27,098 bases of DNA, taken from positions 1 to 27,098 of the IMG/VR virus record IMGVR_UViG_3300028829_004180; one strand, written 5' to 3'. Position 1 is the stretch's first letter. Each line of letters begins with the position of its first letter. The translations under genes and the position numbers were made by a program. This DNA is from a virus. Positions 1 to 6,546 of the stretch are shown here, in pieces. The notes below the pieces were generated by a model. That model was not told where the DNA came from and made no database searches. It saw nothing but the letters and a program-made list of their open reading frames with translations.

Positions 1-69
1 AGCCTGCCAGAGTGGAAGTATATATCTGAGAAAGTCTCAGAGAAATGGAGAAAAGAATGCAAGTATTAA
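1..69 (+). CDS. C-terminal end of an unknown upstream gene (partial)
   Basis: The frame beginning at base 1 is open and stops with TAA at 67-69. It gives about 22 residues rich in Glu, Lys and Trp (SLPEWKYISEKVSEKW and on). The gene starts before the window, so its function cannot be judged. The overlap of its end with the next start at 57 fits the compact layout of the rest of the window. It could also be a chance open frame, because only 66 coding bases are seen. Confidence 0.35.
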   Translation, partial: SLPEWKYISEKVSEKWRKECKY

Positions 70-341
70 ACACAATAGCCGACAGTAGAAATATCGACAC
101 AGCTGCTAGAAATGAAATGACAGGGTTCGAGTTACTGAACACGCTCAACTTTCCAAGCAGACCAGCTACGATAATGGAAAAGACAGAAGCTCAGATAGCT
201 GAGCAACTAGCCATCGATACTGAGAAGTTCATCAGTAAATCGATAACAAGTATCAGACACCGAAGCAGAAGAATGCAACTAATTAACCGAGTTAATTACT
301 GTGAGCTTCCAACTCGCTACTTCAAACTGTTGGTGGTCTAA
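57..341 (+). CDS. small protein of unknown function
   Basis: This encodes 94 residues, Arg/Thr-rich and mostly helical in appearance, with a basic stretch (IRHRSRRMQ) in the second half that could bind nucleic acid. I do not recognise a family. I chose ATG at 57 because GGAG at 46-49 lies seven bases upstream; an in-frame ATG at 45 would add four residues but has a weaker ribosome site. The stop TAA shares a base with the next ATG (TAATG), so translation of the two genes is probably coupled. Its position just before a possible small terminase hints at a DNA-binding or packaging role, but that is only inference. Confidence 0.6.
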   Translation: MQVLNTIADSRNIDTAARNEMTGFELLNTLNFPSRPATIMEKTEAQIAEQLAIDTEKFISKSITSIRHRSRRMQLINRVNYCELPTRYFKLLVV

Positions 342-823
342 TGAATAGGATAGAAATAACCGAAACGTTAAAACTGCTGAGGGAATACCGAACAGCTTGG
401 ATTAACGAAAACAGCATACCGATTGAAGATTGGTCTAAGTCTCCGTATCAGTTAGAGATGTCAAGACTTGGTACCCTATTGCAGAAATGCTGGGATAACA
501 ACTGTGAGTGTGACCCAATTATTCATGAGATGACGCACTTGAGTCCTACGGGGATACGAGTCTATGAATCAAAAGGTATGGGCAACTGGGAAGCGTGTTT
601 CGTTTTTGAAATCGAAAGATTGAAACTTGTAAAAGATACGTTGATTCGGAAACGAATGGGGGACAGAGCTAAGTGGATGAGACGTGGGGCAATGTCCGTA
701 GATAAAGGAACGTTAGCTATGTGGAAGATACACGCACGCAATGGAAATCAGTTTTGGATTGATAAATTAGCTGTGAGAGATGAAGCTGTAAAAGAAAAGC
801 ATGCAGAGGAGATGAGTAGTTAA
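341..823 (+). CDS. possible terminase small subunit-like protein
   Basis: This encodes 160 residues. The C-terminal half contains GTLAMWKIHARNGNQFWIDK, which resembles the 'x-FWLKNRxxxxWRDK' tail seen in many phage small terminases, and it is preceded by basic helices (LIRKRMGDRAKWMRRG). An N-terminal part has a Cys pair (CWDNNCECD) with no obvious zinc-site completion. The gene precedes the ATPase half of TerL with only a glycosyltransferase between them, which suits a TerS role. The similarity is short and seen by eye, so the name is tentative; it could be another DNA-binding phage protein. The ATG is coupled to the preceding stop (TAATG). Confidence 0.5.
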   Translation: MNRIEITETLKLLREYRTAWINENSIPIEDWSKSPYQLEMSRLGTLLQKCWDNNCECDPIIHEMTHLSPTGIRVYESKGMGNWEACFVFEIERLKLVKDTLIRKRMGDRAKWMRRGAMSVDKGTLAMWKIHARNGNQFWIDKLAVRDEAVKEKHAEEMSS

Positions 824-1057
824 TGTCTTATAGCAATGACAGATAGTCAGACAGACAAGACCTAGTACAGACCAACAGTAAGAGAGAGTAAGTTCTTTAC
901 TGTTCCTCTTGTGTTGTGACAGCTCCACCCCCATGTCAAAAATCACAGAGACAACCCTATAACAGCTACGCTAAGGCTTCTGTTGTGTTGTCAAAAAAAA
1001 GGAGCTCTTTTCTGTGTAAAATTTCTGAGAAAAATTTCGTGGGATAAAAAAAAGTAG
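824..1057. other. non-coding region before the glycosyltransferase; weak hairpins, GC-rich island
   Basis: No convincing ORF is seen here. A weak hairpin pairs ACAGTAA (875-881) with TTACTGT (897-903). Further on, TGACA and TGTCA flank a GC-rich run (CTCCACCCCCA) near 917-938, which stands out in this AT-rich genome. Such an island next to terminase genes could be part of a cos or pac region, but nothing in the sequence proves it. Two TTGTGTTGT-like repeats occur near 909-917 and 980-991. Confidence 0.35.
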
Positions 1058-1063
1058 TATAGT
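1058..1063 (+). promoter_or_regulatory. -10 box TATAGT, near-leaderless start for the glycosyltransferase
   Basis: TATAGT ends eight bases before the ATG at 1072, so transcription would begin at or just before the start codon. No good Shine-Dalgarno precedes the ATG. The -35 position 17 bases upstream reads TTTCGT, a weak match. The call rests on the same layout being seen at other genes in the window. Confidence 0.4.
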
Positions 1064-1071
1064 GGGACTAT

Positions 1072-2535
1072 ATGAAAATCGTTTTGGACCCTGTGTATAC
1101 GACAAGCCACATGAGTACGTGCAGTAGTTGGTTTCCGACCAAATTAGCAGGATTAAAGTATCTCGAAATGGATGAAAACAATTATATATACTGTCTAGTT
1201 CCAGATGAGGAATATTGTAATGATGGTATCAAAGCAGATGACCTTGTAGACCACCCGAGATGGAAAAACATAAAATATCCATATAGCAAAGATAGATATA
1301 GCAATTTCTTTTTTCCGGGAAGTCAATATGAGTATCTCCTAGCTAATTATGGAGAACTTTGGGACTATGACATACTTTTTACTACGAGAAGTTTCTGTTT
1401 ACCTCTCTTGAGAGCTTCTACAAGAGAAGAAAGAGGTTTGAGATGGTATACGCTTCTAGATTTACTTCCGGGTATGAACTTTAAGACAACAGTTTCTATG
1501 TGGTGGGAAGGGGAGGCTTTTCTCTCCTTAGCATACGCAATGGTAGATAGGGTATTCATGACACCAGAGTGGGAAAGAAAAGAGGCTCTTAAAACAATGC
1601 GTAAATATATCTCTCCTAACTTACTTATGAAAGCACAAGACAAGATGAGAATTACTTATTACCACCCAGATTTAGATTATGAAAGGGTATATAAAAAGAA
1701 GATACGGCAGGACGAAGTATTAAATGTAATATACGCAGGACGACGCAATAACACACAAAAAAAATGGGATGATATCGTCAAACTATTTCGCGACTATTGG
1801 CTCATGAGAAAAGAGAAAATAAATTTTTTCGTCGCTTCGGCATCTAAGTCTCAGGCAGACGCTGTTGAACCTATGTGGGATATGAAATCACTTCCAAGAG
1901 ATGAGTTCTACACTAAGCTAGAAAATCAAGATGTAACAATTTCCATGAGTATAGAAGAGGAAATACCGTTAGCATTGGTCGAGGCAATTAGCTACGGATG
2001 TATTCCAGTTGTTAGAAAGGCTCAATGGTCAGTCGGCATGTTCGGAGAGGACTACTTTGGGCTTGTAAAGAACGAGGCAGAGGCATTTGCTATGTTAGAT
2101 TTGATTGCAGAGGATAAACAGAAGTATTTTGATATGTTTTTGGAGTGGTATGAGAAGTTTAAAGAGGAATATTTAATTCCATACGGGGATTTCAAACAAA
2201 ATCTCTTAGACGACGTTAACGCGTTAGATTCCCGCCGAATGCAGTATTTCGAGAAAAAATTTCCGGAAAATGAGGAAACAAAAGGTTGGATGGAGATGTG
2301 TTCGATAATAAACGACAATCTTGAAGTCGGAGAGGAGTTCAATCTCATGGAAAAGATGGCTCAACTAGGAAAAGAAAATAAACTTCGATATGGACCGCCG
2401 GGAGAATTTATTGATATACTAAATACGCCACTGTGGAGACGACCACGTTGGGCATTAGCAAGGTATGGAATGCTATATAAATTTAACTGCGTGGACAATG
2501 GTACAAATCCGGGAGACTTGAAAAAAATTGGATAG
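1072..2535 (+). CDS. GT-B-fold glycosyltransferase (GT4-like)
   Basis: This encodes 487 residues. The C-terminal half shows a GT4-type layout: a strand and sugar-nucleotide loop start (LNVIYAGRRNNTQKKWDD, about 216-233), then SMSIEEEIPLALVEAISYGC (about 291-310). The latter matches the donor-binding 'E-x7-E' signature followed by G-x-P-V-V-like GCIPVV. The N-terminal half would form the acceptor Rossmann domain. The expected reaction is transfer of a sugar from a nucleotide sugar to an unknown acceptor: phage DNA, a virion protein or a host surface polymer. No signal peptide or membrane segment is visible. It sits between a possible TerS and the TerL ATPase gene, an unusual place for a glycosyltransferase. 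It overlaps the TTG alternative start of the next gene, so the two are probably co-transcribed. The family call is firm; the substrate is unknown. Confidence 0.8.
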   Translation: MKIVLDPVYTTSHMSTCSSWFPTKLAGLKYLEMDENNYIYCLVPDEEYCNDGIKADDLVDHPRWKNIKYPYSKDRYSNFFFPGSQYEYLLANYGELWDYDILFTTRSFCLPLLRASTREERGLRWYTLLDLLPGMNFKTTVSMWWEGEAFLSLAYAMVDRVFMTPEWERKEALKTMRKYISPNLLMKAQDKMRITYYHPDLDYERVYKKKIRQDEVLNVIYAGRRNNTQKKWDDIVKLFRDYWLMRKEKINFFVASASKSQADAVEPMWDMKSLPRDEFYTKLENQDVTISMSIEEEIPLALVEAISYGCIPVVRKAQWSVGMFGEDYFGLVKNEAEAFAMLDLIAEDKQKYFDMFLEWYEKFKEEYLIPYGDFKQNLLDDVNALDSRRMQYFEKKFPENEETKGWMEMCSIINDNLEVGEEFNLMEKMAQLGKENKLRYGPPGEFIDILNTPLWRRPRWALARYGMLYKFNCVDNGTNPGDLKKIG

Positions 2536-2545
2536 AAGATTAGAC

Positions 2546-3292
2546 ATGTCACAAGGACAGGCACTTGAACTTGCGTGTAGTTATCACGCTGGAATATTCG
2601 CAGAGAGAAAGCTTGGATTTAAAAATGAACCGTTTCATTGGGAATGGTATGAACTTGAAATGGAGTCAAACAGACTCTGTGTCGTAGCACCACGTGAACA
2701 TGCAAAGTCAGAAGTCTTTTCAGTAATCAGTACAGCTCATCATGTAATCTACCGACCAAGCTCATGGCAATTTATTTTTTCGGCAACAATCGAGCAAAGT
2801 AAATTACTACTGGAGAGAGCCGTATCTATGATTCAACAAACAAATCCAATGTTGATAGAAGACGCAAAGAAGTGGTCAACGTCAGATATAATTTTCGGAA
2901 ACTATTCGAGAGTAACTGCTGCTTCAGTAGGTAGAAGTATCCGAGGAGTTCATCCAGATAGAATAGTCGGGGATGACGTTTTGACAGACGCTAGTACAGC
3001 GACACAATTACAACGAGAAAAAATTGAACGTTGGTGGTTTGGAACAATCGCTCCACTTGCGCATCCGGGCGCGACAAGACCACTCGGCTGGGGCTCAGTA
3101 AAACCACAAGGTAATGGGCAGACGTTATATCACCCAGCTACTAAAATAGTTCTTGTAGGCACTCCGTTTCATCAGAATGATTTACTTATGAAAATGAAAA
3201 CGAACAGTGCTTATACTTTTAGAAGGTACAGCGCAGAGTACGATATAAAAAATATGCTAGATGGCTCTTGGGCTATAGAAGGAAACGTTTAA
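2546..3292 (+). CDS. terL: terminase large subunit, N-terminal ATPase half (split TerL)
   Basis: This encodes 248 residues carrying the packaging-motor ATPase core. A Walker A-like loop APREHAKSE lies at about 48-56, a Walker B DRIVGDDVLTD at about 137-147, and the coupling motif LVGTPFHQNDLL near 210-221. These are the standard order and spacing of an HK97/phage-type TerL. The protein stops about 35 residues after the coupling motif, where an intact TerL continues into the RNase H-like nuclease. The nuclease half is a separate gene about 9 kb downstream (12314-13246). The two together would be about 560 residues, a normal TerL length. The start is ATG 2546; a TTG at 2528 would add six residues and overlap the preceding gene. 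A split motor would need the two polypeptides to assemble in trans. Confidence 0.85.
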   Translation: MSQGQALELACSYHAGIFAERKLGFKNEPFHWEWYELEMESNRLCVVAPREHAKSEVFSVISTAHHVIYRPSSWQFIFSATIEQSKLLLERAVSMIQQTNPMLIEDAKKWSTSDIIFGNYSRVTAASVGRSIRGVHPDRIVGDDVLTDASTATQLQREKIERWWFGTIAPLAHPGATRPLGWGSVKPQGNGQTLYHPATKIVLVGTPFHQNDLLMKMKTNSAYTFRRYSAEYDIKNMLDGSWAIEGNV

Positions 3293-3294
3293 CA

Positions 3295-3540
3295 ATGAGA
3301 CAGACAACACGAAACAAGTTAGTACAGCTAGTACAACAAGAGGTCATGGACGACCCAGAAATGGACAAACCTATCCTTACTGGCATGGTTATGGTCGCAG
3401 AGTTTGTCGACAGCAATGGGGAGAGAATGTTATTCAAACTTTCCTCCAACCGAGACGCAGAAGCTTTACCACAATGGACAACGCTGGGCTTTCTACATTC
3501 AGCTATGGGAATGGTCGCAGAACCACCAGACGACTTTTAA
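3295..3540 (+). CDS. small actinophage-type protein of unknown function
   Basis: This encodes 81 residues. It has the pattern ILTGMVMVAEFVDSNGERML followed by PQWTTLGFLHSA. I know this pattern (T-G-W-V-L-V-A-E-W-x-D-x-x-G-x-R-W-L, then W-x-x-x-G-L) from short hypothetical proteins in many actinobacteriophages, and no function is established for it that I know of. ATG 3295 lies just after the TerL-N stop, with AGGAAA upstream; an earlier in-frame ATG at 3268 sits inside TerL-N and lacks a ribosome site. It is probably in the same transcript as the glycosyltransferase and TerL-N. It marks the first gene of the block that separates the TerL halves. Confidence 0.7.
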   Translation: MRQTTRNKLVQLVQQEVMDDPEMDKPILTGMVMVAEFVDSNGERMLFKLSSNRDAEALPQWTTLGFLHSAMGMVAEPPDDF

Positions 3541-3545
3541 AAGAG

Positions 3546-3585
3546 CGTACTGTAGCAACGCTACATACGTATAAAAAAATTTTTT
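3546..3585 (+). terminator. possible terminator: hairpin followed by A7-T6 tract
   Basis: TGTAGC (3551-3556) and GCTACA (3560-3565) pair perfectly around an AAC loop. The stem extends by CGTA/TACG if one C is bulged. A T6 run at 3580-3585 comes ten bases after the stem, separated by an A-rich stretch, so it is not a classical terminator. It lies in the gap after the first gene group and before the next promoter, which suits an end of transcription. Confidence 0.4.
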
Positions 3586-3631
3586 CAGCTTACGCTTATA
3601 TAAGGAGTAGGGGGGCAAGTCGAAGGTTTCC

Positions 3632-3660
3632 CAGCAAAACTCTTGACACGTTACTATACT
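3632..3660 (+). promoter_or_regulatory. promoter with shared spacer element AACTCTTGAC
   Basis: The -10 is TATACT (3655-3660). The 17-bp spacer begins with AACTCTTGAC, identical to the spacers of the promoters at 4739 and 5357. The -35 position reads CAGCAA, a poor match, so this promoter may depend on a factor bound at the spacer element. The ATG at 3668 comes seven bases after the -10, so the mRNA is expected to be leaderless. Confidence 0.6.
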
Positions 3661-3667
3661 AAAAAGT

Positions 3668-3925
3668 ATGCAGGAACGACATTGTGTAATATGCGAGAAG
3701 GCGTTTGGTGAAACGTGGAATCATTTGTGGGACCATTTTGACCAAGAAGGAGAACTTTGTTATCAGAAGATTGAGGAAAACTTGATGAACGATAGCAATA
3801 TGTATCGAAACGTTATGACCTCTCCCGACAGCTATGTGGAATATTTTGTTTTAGAGTATTCAAATCCACAAATTATCGCAGGTTACAAGACACAAGAACT
3901 GAAAACAAGCCAAAAACTATCTTAG
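3668..3925 (+). CDS. C2H2 zinc-finger small protein
   Basis: This encodes 85 residues. The N-terminus holds C6-x2-C9-x9-H19-x3-H23 (CVICEKAFGETWNHLWDHF), a C2H2 zinc finger of the kind that binds DNA or a protein partner. The remainder is acidic and polar with no recognised domain. It begins seven bases after a TATACT box and lacks a Shine-Dalgarno, so it is probably translated from a leaderless mRNA. As the first gene behind the shared-motif promoters it may be expressed early. The exact role is unknown. Confidence 0.75.
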   Translation: MQERHCVICEKAFGETWNHLWDHFDQEGELCYQKIEENLMNDSNMYRNVMTSPDSYVEYFVLEYSNPQIIAGYKTQELKTSQKLS

Positions 3926-3952
3926 GAGCAATTTAACGTAGTTTTAAGGCAT

Positions 3953-3975
3953 AGTTGTGAGCAGACCTTACAACT
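3953..3975 (+). other. hairpin in the gap before the regulator gene
   Basis: AGTTGTGAG (3953-3961) pairs with CTTACAACT (3967-3975) around a 5-base loop, nine base pairs with one G-U. No T-run follows, so it is not a standard terminator. It lies about 60 bases upstream of the regulator promoter and could be an RNA structure ending the 3668 transcript or an operator. No function can be assigned. Confidence 0.35.
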
Positions 3976-4033
3976 TACCCCTACACGTTAAAAATGCAGA
4001 AAAATACCCCCAAAAGAGTCAAAAACGAACTAT

Positions 4034-4062
4034 TTGACAAGTACTGACAACTGTTCTATTGT
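4034..4062 (+). promoter_or_regulatory. promoter of the tandem-HTH regulator gene
   Basis: A perfect -35 TTGACA (4034-4039), a 17-bp spacer and TATTGT (4057-4062) form a good primary-sigma promoter. The spacer contains ACTGAC, a shifted version of the CTTGAC element shared by the other promoters; the two TGACA copies here are 10 bases apart. Direct control of its own gene by the regulator is a reasonable guess. Confidence 0.7.
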
Positions 4063-4085
4063 TAAATAAAAAAATTAGGAGGAAA

Positions 4086-4742
4086 ATGAACAATCATCAA
4101 AAGAGTAAGTCGGACAGATTAAGAGTATTTCAACCAAAAGATTTTAAAAAAATCGTTAAAGCGTTTGATTACAACGTTACAGAAGTAGCAAAACAAATCG
4201 GAGTACAACCACCAACTTTAAACAAAGTTGTGAACGGTGATACTAAAAGACCGGCTATAACAACTGTTGATGGTTTTACGCAATATGTTATGGAAAGTTA
4301 TTATACACGCCAAGTAAAGCCAGATATTCCAGAAAGAATCACAATGATATCGCCTTGGCACTATCAAAAAGAAATGGATAAGCGAGGATTAACAATTCCA
4401 GAACTAGCACCGAAAATAAAAAAAATCTCAAGAGCAACGTTAACTGCATACGTAAGAAGTAATTGGGGAAATACAGGACCAACGTATCTTTTTTCTTTAT
4501 GGATATCACAAGCTATTCAGAAATTTCCAATTTTATCGGAAGAAGAGATAATAGCTAAAGCAGGTTTTACTGTTAGGATGTCTGCTGATTACTATGACGA
4601 TTACAATGACCCAAAATTATCGGATAAGCCGAAATGGTCTTTTCACGAAGCACAACAAGAATGGATTAGAAGAGACCAAAAAAAGCTAGCAAAACTGCCT
4701 AGAGTGGGACATTTGACAACGCATCAAAAAACCAAGGATTGA
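4086..4742 (+). CDS. putative transcription regulator with two helix-turn-helix domains
   Basis: This encodes 218 residues. The first HTH is at about 20-65 (NVTEVAKQIGVQPPTLNKVV), with the alternating helix pattern of XRE/Cro repressors. The second is at about 92-130 (MDKRGLTIPELAPKIKKISR then ATLTAYV), also XRE-like. The C-terminus is charged. A protein with two tandem HTH units suits binding to direct repeats, and the promoters here carry TTGACA-like repeats spaced 10-11 bp. It has its own promoter and a perfect AGGAGG at 4077-4082. ATG 4086 is preferred over an upstream TTG at 4059 because of this ribosome site. It may be the repressor or switch protein for the small-gene block. No protease or dimerisation domain is recognised. 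Confidence 0.75.
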   Translation: MNNHQKSKSDRLRVFQPKDFKKIVKAFDYNVTEVAKQIGVQPPTLNKVVNGDTKRPAITTVDGFTQYVMESYYTRQVKPDIPERITMISPWHYQKEMDKRGLTIPELAPKIKKISRATLTAYVRSNWGNTGPTYLFSLWISQAIQKFPILSEEEIIAKAGFTVRMSADYYDDYNDPKLSDKPKWSFHEAQQEWIRRDQKKLAKLPRVGHLTTHQKTKD

Positions 4743-4767
4743 CAAACTCTTGACAGTCGACTAAGAT
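4739..4767 (+). promoter_or_regulatory. promoter with shared spacer element AACTCTTGAC
   Basis: TTGACA (4739-4744), a 17-bp spacer starting AACTCTTGAC, then TAAGAT (4762-4767). Two TTGACA copies are therefore spaced exactly 11 bp (4739 and 4750), one helical turn. It overlaps the stop of the regulator gene and reads into 4827-5195 with a leader of about 50 bases. Confidence 0.6.
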
Positions 4768-4826
4768 AAGAGTATCGGCTTTTTGAAAATTTAAAAACAT
4801 CATCGTAATAACGAAAGGGGAATCTA

Positions 4827-5195
4827 TTGAAAAAGAACAATAGTGAAACCGACCGTTTGCTTGAGCATAACCATAATTGGAATGGTTCATATCGAAAATC
4901 TTACTACGTAAGTGGTTGGGATTTTAGCATGGCTAAAAGATATGAAGTCAAGAAATATTGCAAAGAATGTAATCTTTCTTGGAACAATTTCAAATATCTT
5001 GGTAGAGCTAACGCAGTTGAAGAATATGAGAAGGAAAGTGCTCACTATCAGAAAAATCTTGATAGTGGTTTCAGAGTTCGACATTCTAATAATATGGTTA
5101 AAACTTATAACCGTTCTGCTGCTCGAGCAAGGCTAATTACCGATTGCAATATCGTTAAAAGGCAAGGTTGGTATAAAAAACCAATTTCTGACTAA
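4827..5195 (+). CDS. unknown protein with possible H/C zinc site
   Basis: This encodes 122 residues. It starts at TTG 4827 behind a strong AAAGGGG at 4813-4819. The first third contains HNHNW and the next part has CKEC, so HxH plus CxxC might bind one zinc ion. The C-terminal half is rich in Arg, Tyr and Asn (KTYNRSAARARLI) and basic, as in nucleic-acid-binding proteins. No family is recognised. The stop codon lies inside a 7-bp hairpin at 5187-5207. Confidence 0.65.
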   Translation: MKKNNSETDRLLEHNHNWNGSYRKSYYVSGWDFSMAKRYEVKKYCKECNLSWNNFKYLGRANAVEEYEKESAHYQKNLDSGFRVRHSNNMVKTYNRSAARARLITDCNIVKRQGWYKKPISD

Positions 5196-5351
5196 GATGA
5201 AGTCAGATGTTTAATTGATTATCCACGCAAGCAAAGGCACTGATATCAAAAAACAAATACTTAAGTAATTAATTCTAGTCAGCGAGCTAGAAATTACTAA
5301 GAAAAAGCTCATAGGATTGGACAGGCAACTGCTCAACTTATGGGCTTTTTT
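5187..5351 (+). ncRNA. candidate structured RNA (three hairpins ending in a terminator)
   Basis: The gap of 220 bases between 5195 and 5419 has no convincing ORF but has strong pairing. TCTGACT/AGTCAGA (5187-5193 with 5201-5207) is a perfect 7-bp stem. AGTAAT plus TTCTAG (5264-5269, 5273-5278) pairs with CTAGAA plus ATTACT (5287-5298), a 12-bp stem with a TAA bulge. The third is the terminator stem at 5302-5350. Such a row of stems ending in T6 is what a small phage RNA or a structured 3' end would look like. No promoter clearly belongs to it, so it may be a processed 3' end of the 4827 transcript. No known RNA family is recognised. Confidence 0.35.
5302..5351 (+). terminator. rho-independent terminator
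   Basis: AAAAAGCTCATA (5302-5313) pairs with TATGGGCTTTTT (5339-5350), 12 bp with one G-U, and ends in a run of six T. The loop is 25 bases. It lies just upstream of the promoter at 5357, so it insulates the following genes. Confidence 0.7.
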
Positions 5352-5356
5352 AATGC

Positions 5357-5385
5357 TGGACAAACTCTTGACTGCCAGTTATATT
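5357..5385 (+). promoter_or_regulatory. promoter with shared spacer element AACTCTTGAC
   Basis: TGGACA (5357-5362), 17-bp spacer beginning AACTCTTGAC, then TATATT (5380-5385). The -35 hexamer and the spacer TTGAC copy are 11 bp apart. The predicted start at about 5392 gives a short leader with AAAGGA before ATG 5419. Confidence 0.65.
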
Positions 5386-5418
5386 ATGAGAAAGAATTTA
5401 TTCAAGAAAGGAATAGAT

Positions 5419-5541
5419 ATGAAAAAAATACAATACAAAGATAATTACATTATCGACTGGGAAAACGAAGAAGTTTCCTTTGATGACGGAAATACGTGGG
5501 AAAAGATTGGAGCGAAGAAACATGAATCGGCAACAACGTAG
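5419..5541 (+). CDS. very small acidic protein of unknown function
   Basis: This encodes 40 residues with alternating charged and aromatic positions (YKDNYIIDWENEEVSFDDGN), probably a small beta structure. ATG 5419 follows AAAGGA at 5407-5412. An in-frame ATG at 5386 touches the -10 box and is unlikely to be used. The next ORF starts inside its 3' end, so the two are probably coupled. No family is recognised. Confidence 0.55.
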   Translation: MKKIQYKDNYIIDWENEEVSFDDGNTWEKIGAKKHESATT

Positions 5542-5647
5542 AAAACTAAAATCAAAAAAACGGGGGGCTACGCAAATGAACCACCCAACATTCGTTAAAA
5601 AATTGAAAGCAGAGCAAGATGATTCAAAAACAATTCAACCAAAGTAA
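5522..5647 (+). CDS. very small basic protein (MNRQQRRKLKSKK-type)
   Basis: This encodes 41 residues, beginning MNRQQRRKLKSKKRG. Short phage proteins starting MNRKQRR and similar basic runs are frequent and are thought to bind nucleic acid, though without known function. GGAG lies about ten bases before ATG 5522. It overlaps both neighbours by about 20-30 bases. Its existence is supported by the typical N-terminus and compact placement. Confidence 0.5.
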   Translation: MNRQQRRKLKSKKRGATQMNHPTFVKKLKAEQDDSKTIQPK

Positions 5648-5885
5648 AAGTAAGCCAGAATATACGATTCTTAGATATTCAAAAATCGGTGGTACAATGA
5701 AACCGACCATACTCGGAGCAGGAGTAAGAGGGAAATACGCCAAAGACATTTATGAACGTGAAACTTCAAAACTTGTCAAAGACGGATGGAAATTAGTTTC
5801 TTTCACAAAATCTCCGACAAGCAGAGAACGTATGTTTAGAAGTAACCAAGCAAACTTGATTTTAAAATTGATTGAGGTAGTATGA
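5619..5885 (+). CDS. small basic protein of unknown function
   Basis: This encodes 88 residues if ATG 5619 is used, or 62 from ATG 5697; neither has a strong ribosome site. The segment LVKDGWKLVSFTKSPTSRER looks like the 'G-W-x-L-V-S' strand of small DUF4177-like domains, but this is a weak resemblance. The stop TGA overlaps the next ATG. It belongs to the operon of the promoter at 5357. Confidence 0.5.
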   Translation: MIQKQFNQSKSKPEYTILRYSKIGGTMKPTILGAGVRGKYAKDIYERETSKLVKDGWKLVSFTKSPTSRERMFRSNQANLILKLIEVV

Positions 5886-6124
5886 AAAAAAATAAAGAAA
5901 TAGCAAAAGCAAAATTGATTGAAAGGAATATCGATGAAAGAAGAGAAGCTATCAATATTCTTGAAAAACAGATTGCAAGTATTAACGATTTACTATTCAC
6001 AAACAAAATTTTTGGTATGGATAAAAACGAAATCTCGAAGACAATGAATACTGTTTTCGAAATCAAAAATAACATTAACCAAGAATGGTCTGCGATTGTT
6101 AAATTGTTGGGAGAGGAACAATAA
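5882..6124 (+). CDS. small helical, probably coiled-coil protein
   Basis: This encodes 80 residues, almost entirely helical and charged (KAKLIERNIDERREAINILE), with heptad-like spacing of Ile and Leu. It suggests a coiled coil that dimerises or docks to another protein. It overlaps the preceding stop by four bases (ATGA). Family and role are unknown. Its C-terminus GEEQ is encoded by GGAGAGGAACAA, which also serves as ribosome site for the next gene. Confidence 0.6.
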   Translation: MKKNKEIAKAKLIERNIDERREAINILEKQIASINDLLFTNKIFGMDKNEISKTMNTVFEIKNNINQEWSAIVKLLGEEQ

Positions 6125-6127
6125 AAA

Positions 6128-6508
6128 ATGGGAAAGCACCCAAGATTAAATATTGACGAGGAGATTATCTTTGACACAAAAGCTAAGCAGGTACAAAAGA
6201 ACACAACACACAAGATGAAAACCAAAAGTTTGACACCAAAATTAATTTGGAGTTTAGCTAATGCAATTGATGCGATTATGGATACAGAAGAAAGCATGTA
6301 TCTATCGCAAGACTTGCATAACACCTTGCAGGACTTTCTACCTAATTCAATAGGAATGACTGAATTGTTTGGATTACTGAATAAAGGTAACTCTGAAGAA
6401 GCAGCAAAACGTTTAGCTTACAAAGAAAAGCACGGTAAAAATCCACCGCAAAGTTGGTATAAACAACAAAGAAAGTATTTCTTACCAAGAATAATTGAAG
6501 AGCTGTAA
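6128..6508 (+). CDS. unknown protein, 126 residues
   Basis: The protein has a basic N-terminal third (KQVQKNTTHKMKTKSLTP), a helical middle, and a C-terminus ending WYKQQRKYFLPRIIEEL. Charged helices suggest a DNA- or protein-binding role. No family is recognised. GGGAGAGGAACAATAAAAA precedes the ATG. It ends just before the promoter at 6512. Confidence 0.6.
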   Translation: MGKHPRLNIDEEIIFDTKAKQVQKNTTHKMKTKSLTPKLIWSLANAIDAIMDTEESMYLSQDLHNTLQDFLPNSIGMTELFGLLNKGNSEEAAKRLAYKEKHGKNPPQSWYKQQRKYFLPRIIEEL

Positions 6509-6511
6509 AGC

Positions 6512-6540
6512 TGGACAAACTATTGACGGAATGCCATAGT
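6512..6540 (+). promoter_or_regulatory. promoter with shared spacer element AACTATTGAC
   Basis: TGGACA (6512-6517), a 17-bp spacer starting AACTATTGAC (one base from the other copies), then CATAGT (6535-6540). The ATG at 6547 comes six bases after the -10, so the product mRNA would be leaderless. The -35 and inner TTGAC are 11 bp apart again. Confidence 0.6.
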
Positions 6541-6546
6541 AAAGTT

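Noticed and set aside
3474-3662. 62-residue open frame overlapping the end of 3295-3540 and the following gap
   Set aside because: It reads across a hairpin and into a promoter, has no ribosome site, and the other frame has a recognised actinophage pattern.
5836-6324. 162-residue open frame on the - strand, membrane-like
   Set aside because: It lies opposite two well-fitting + strand genes and AT-rich codons read in antisense produce hydrophobic residues.
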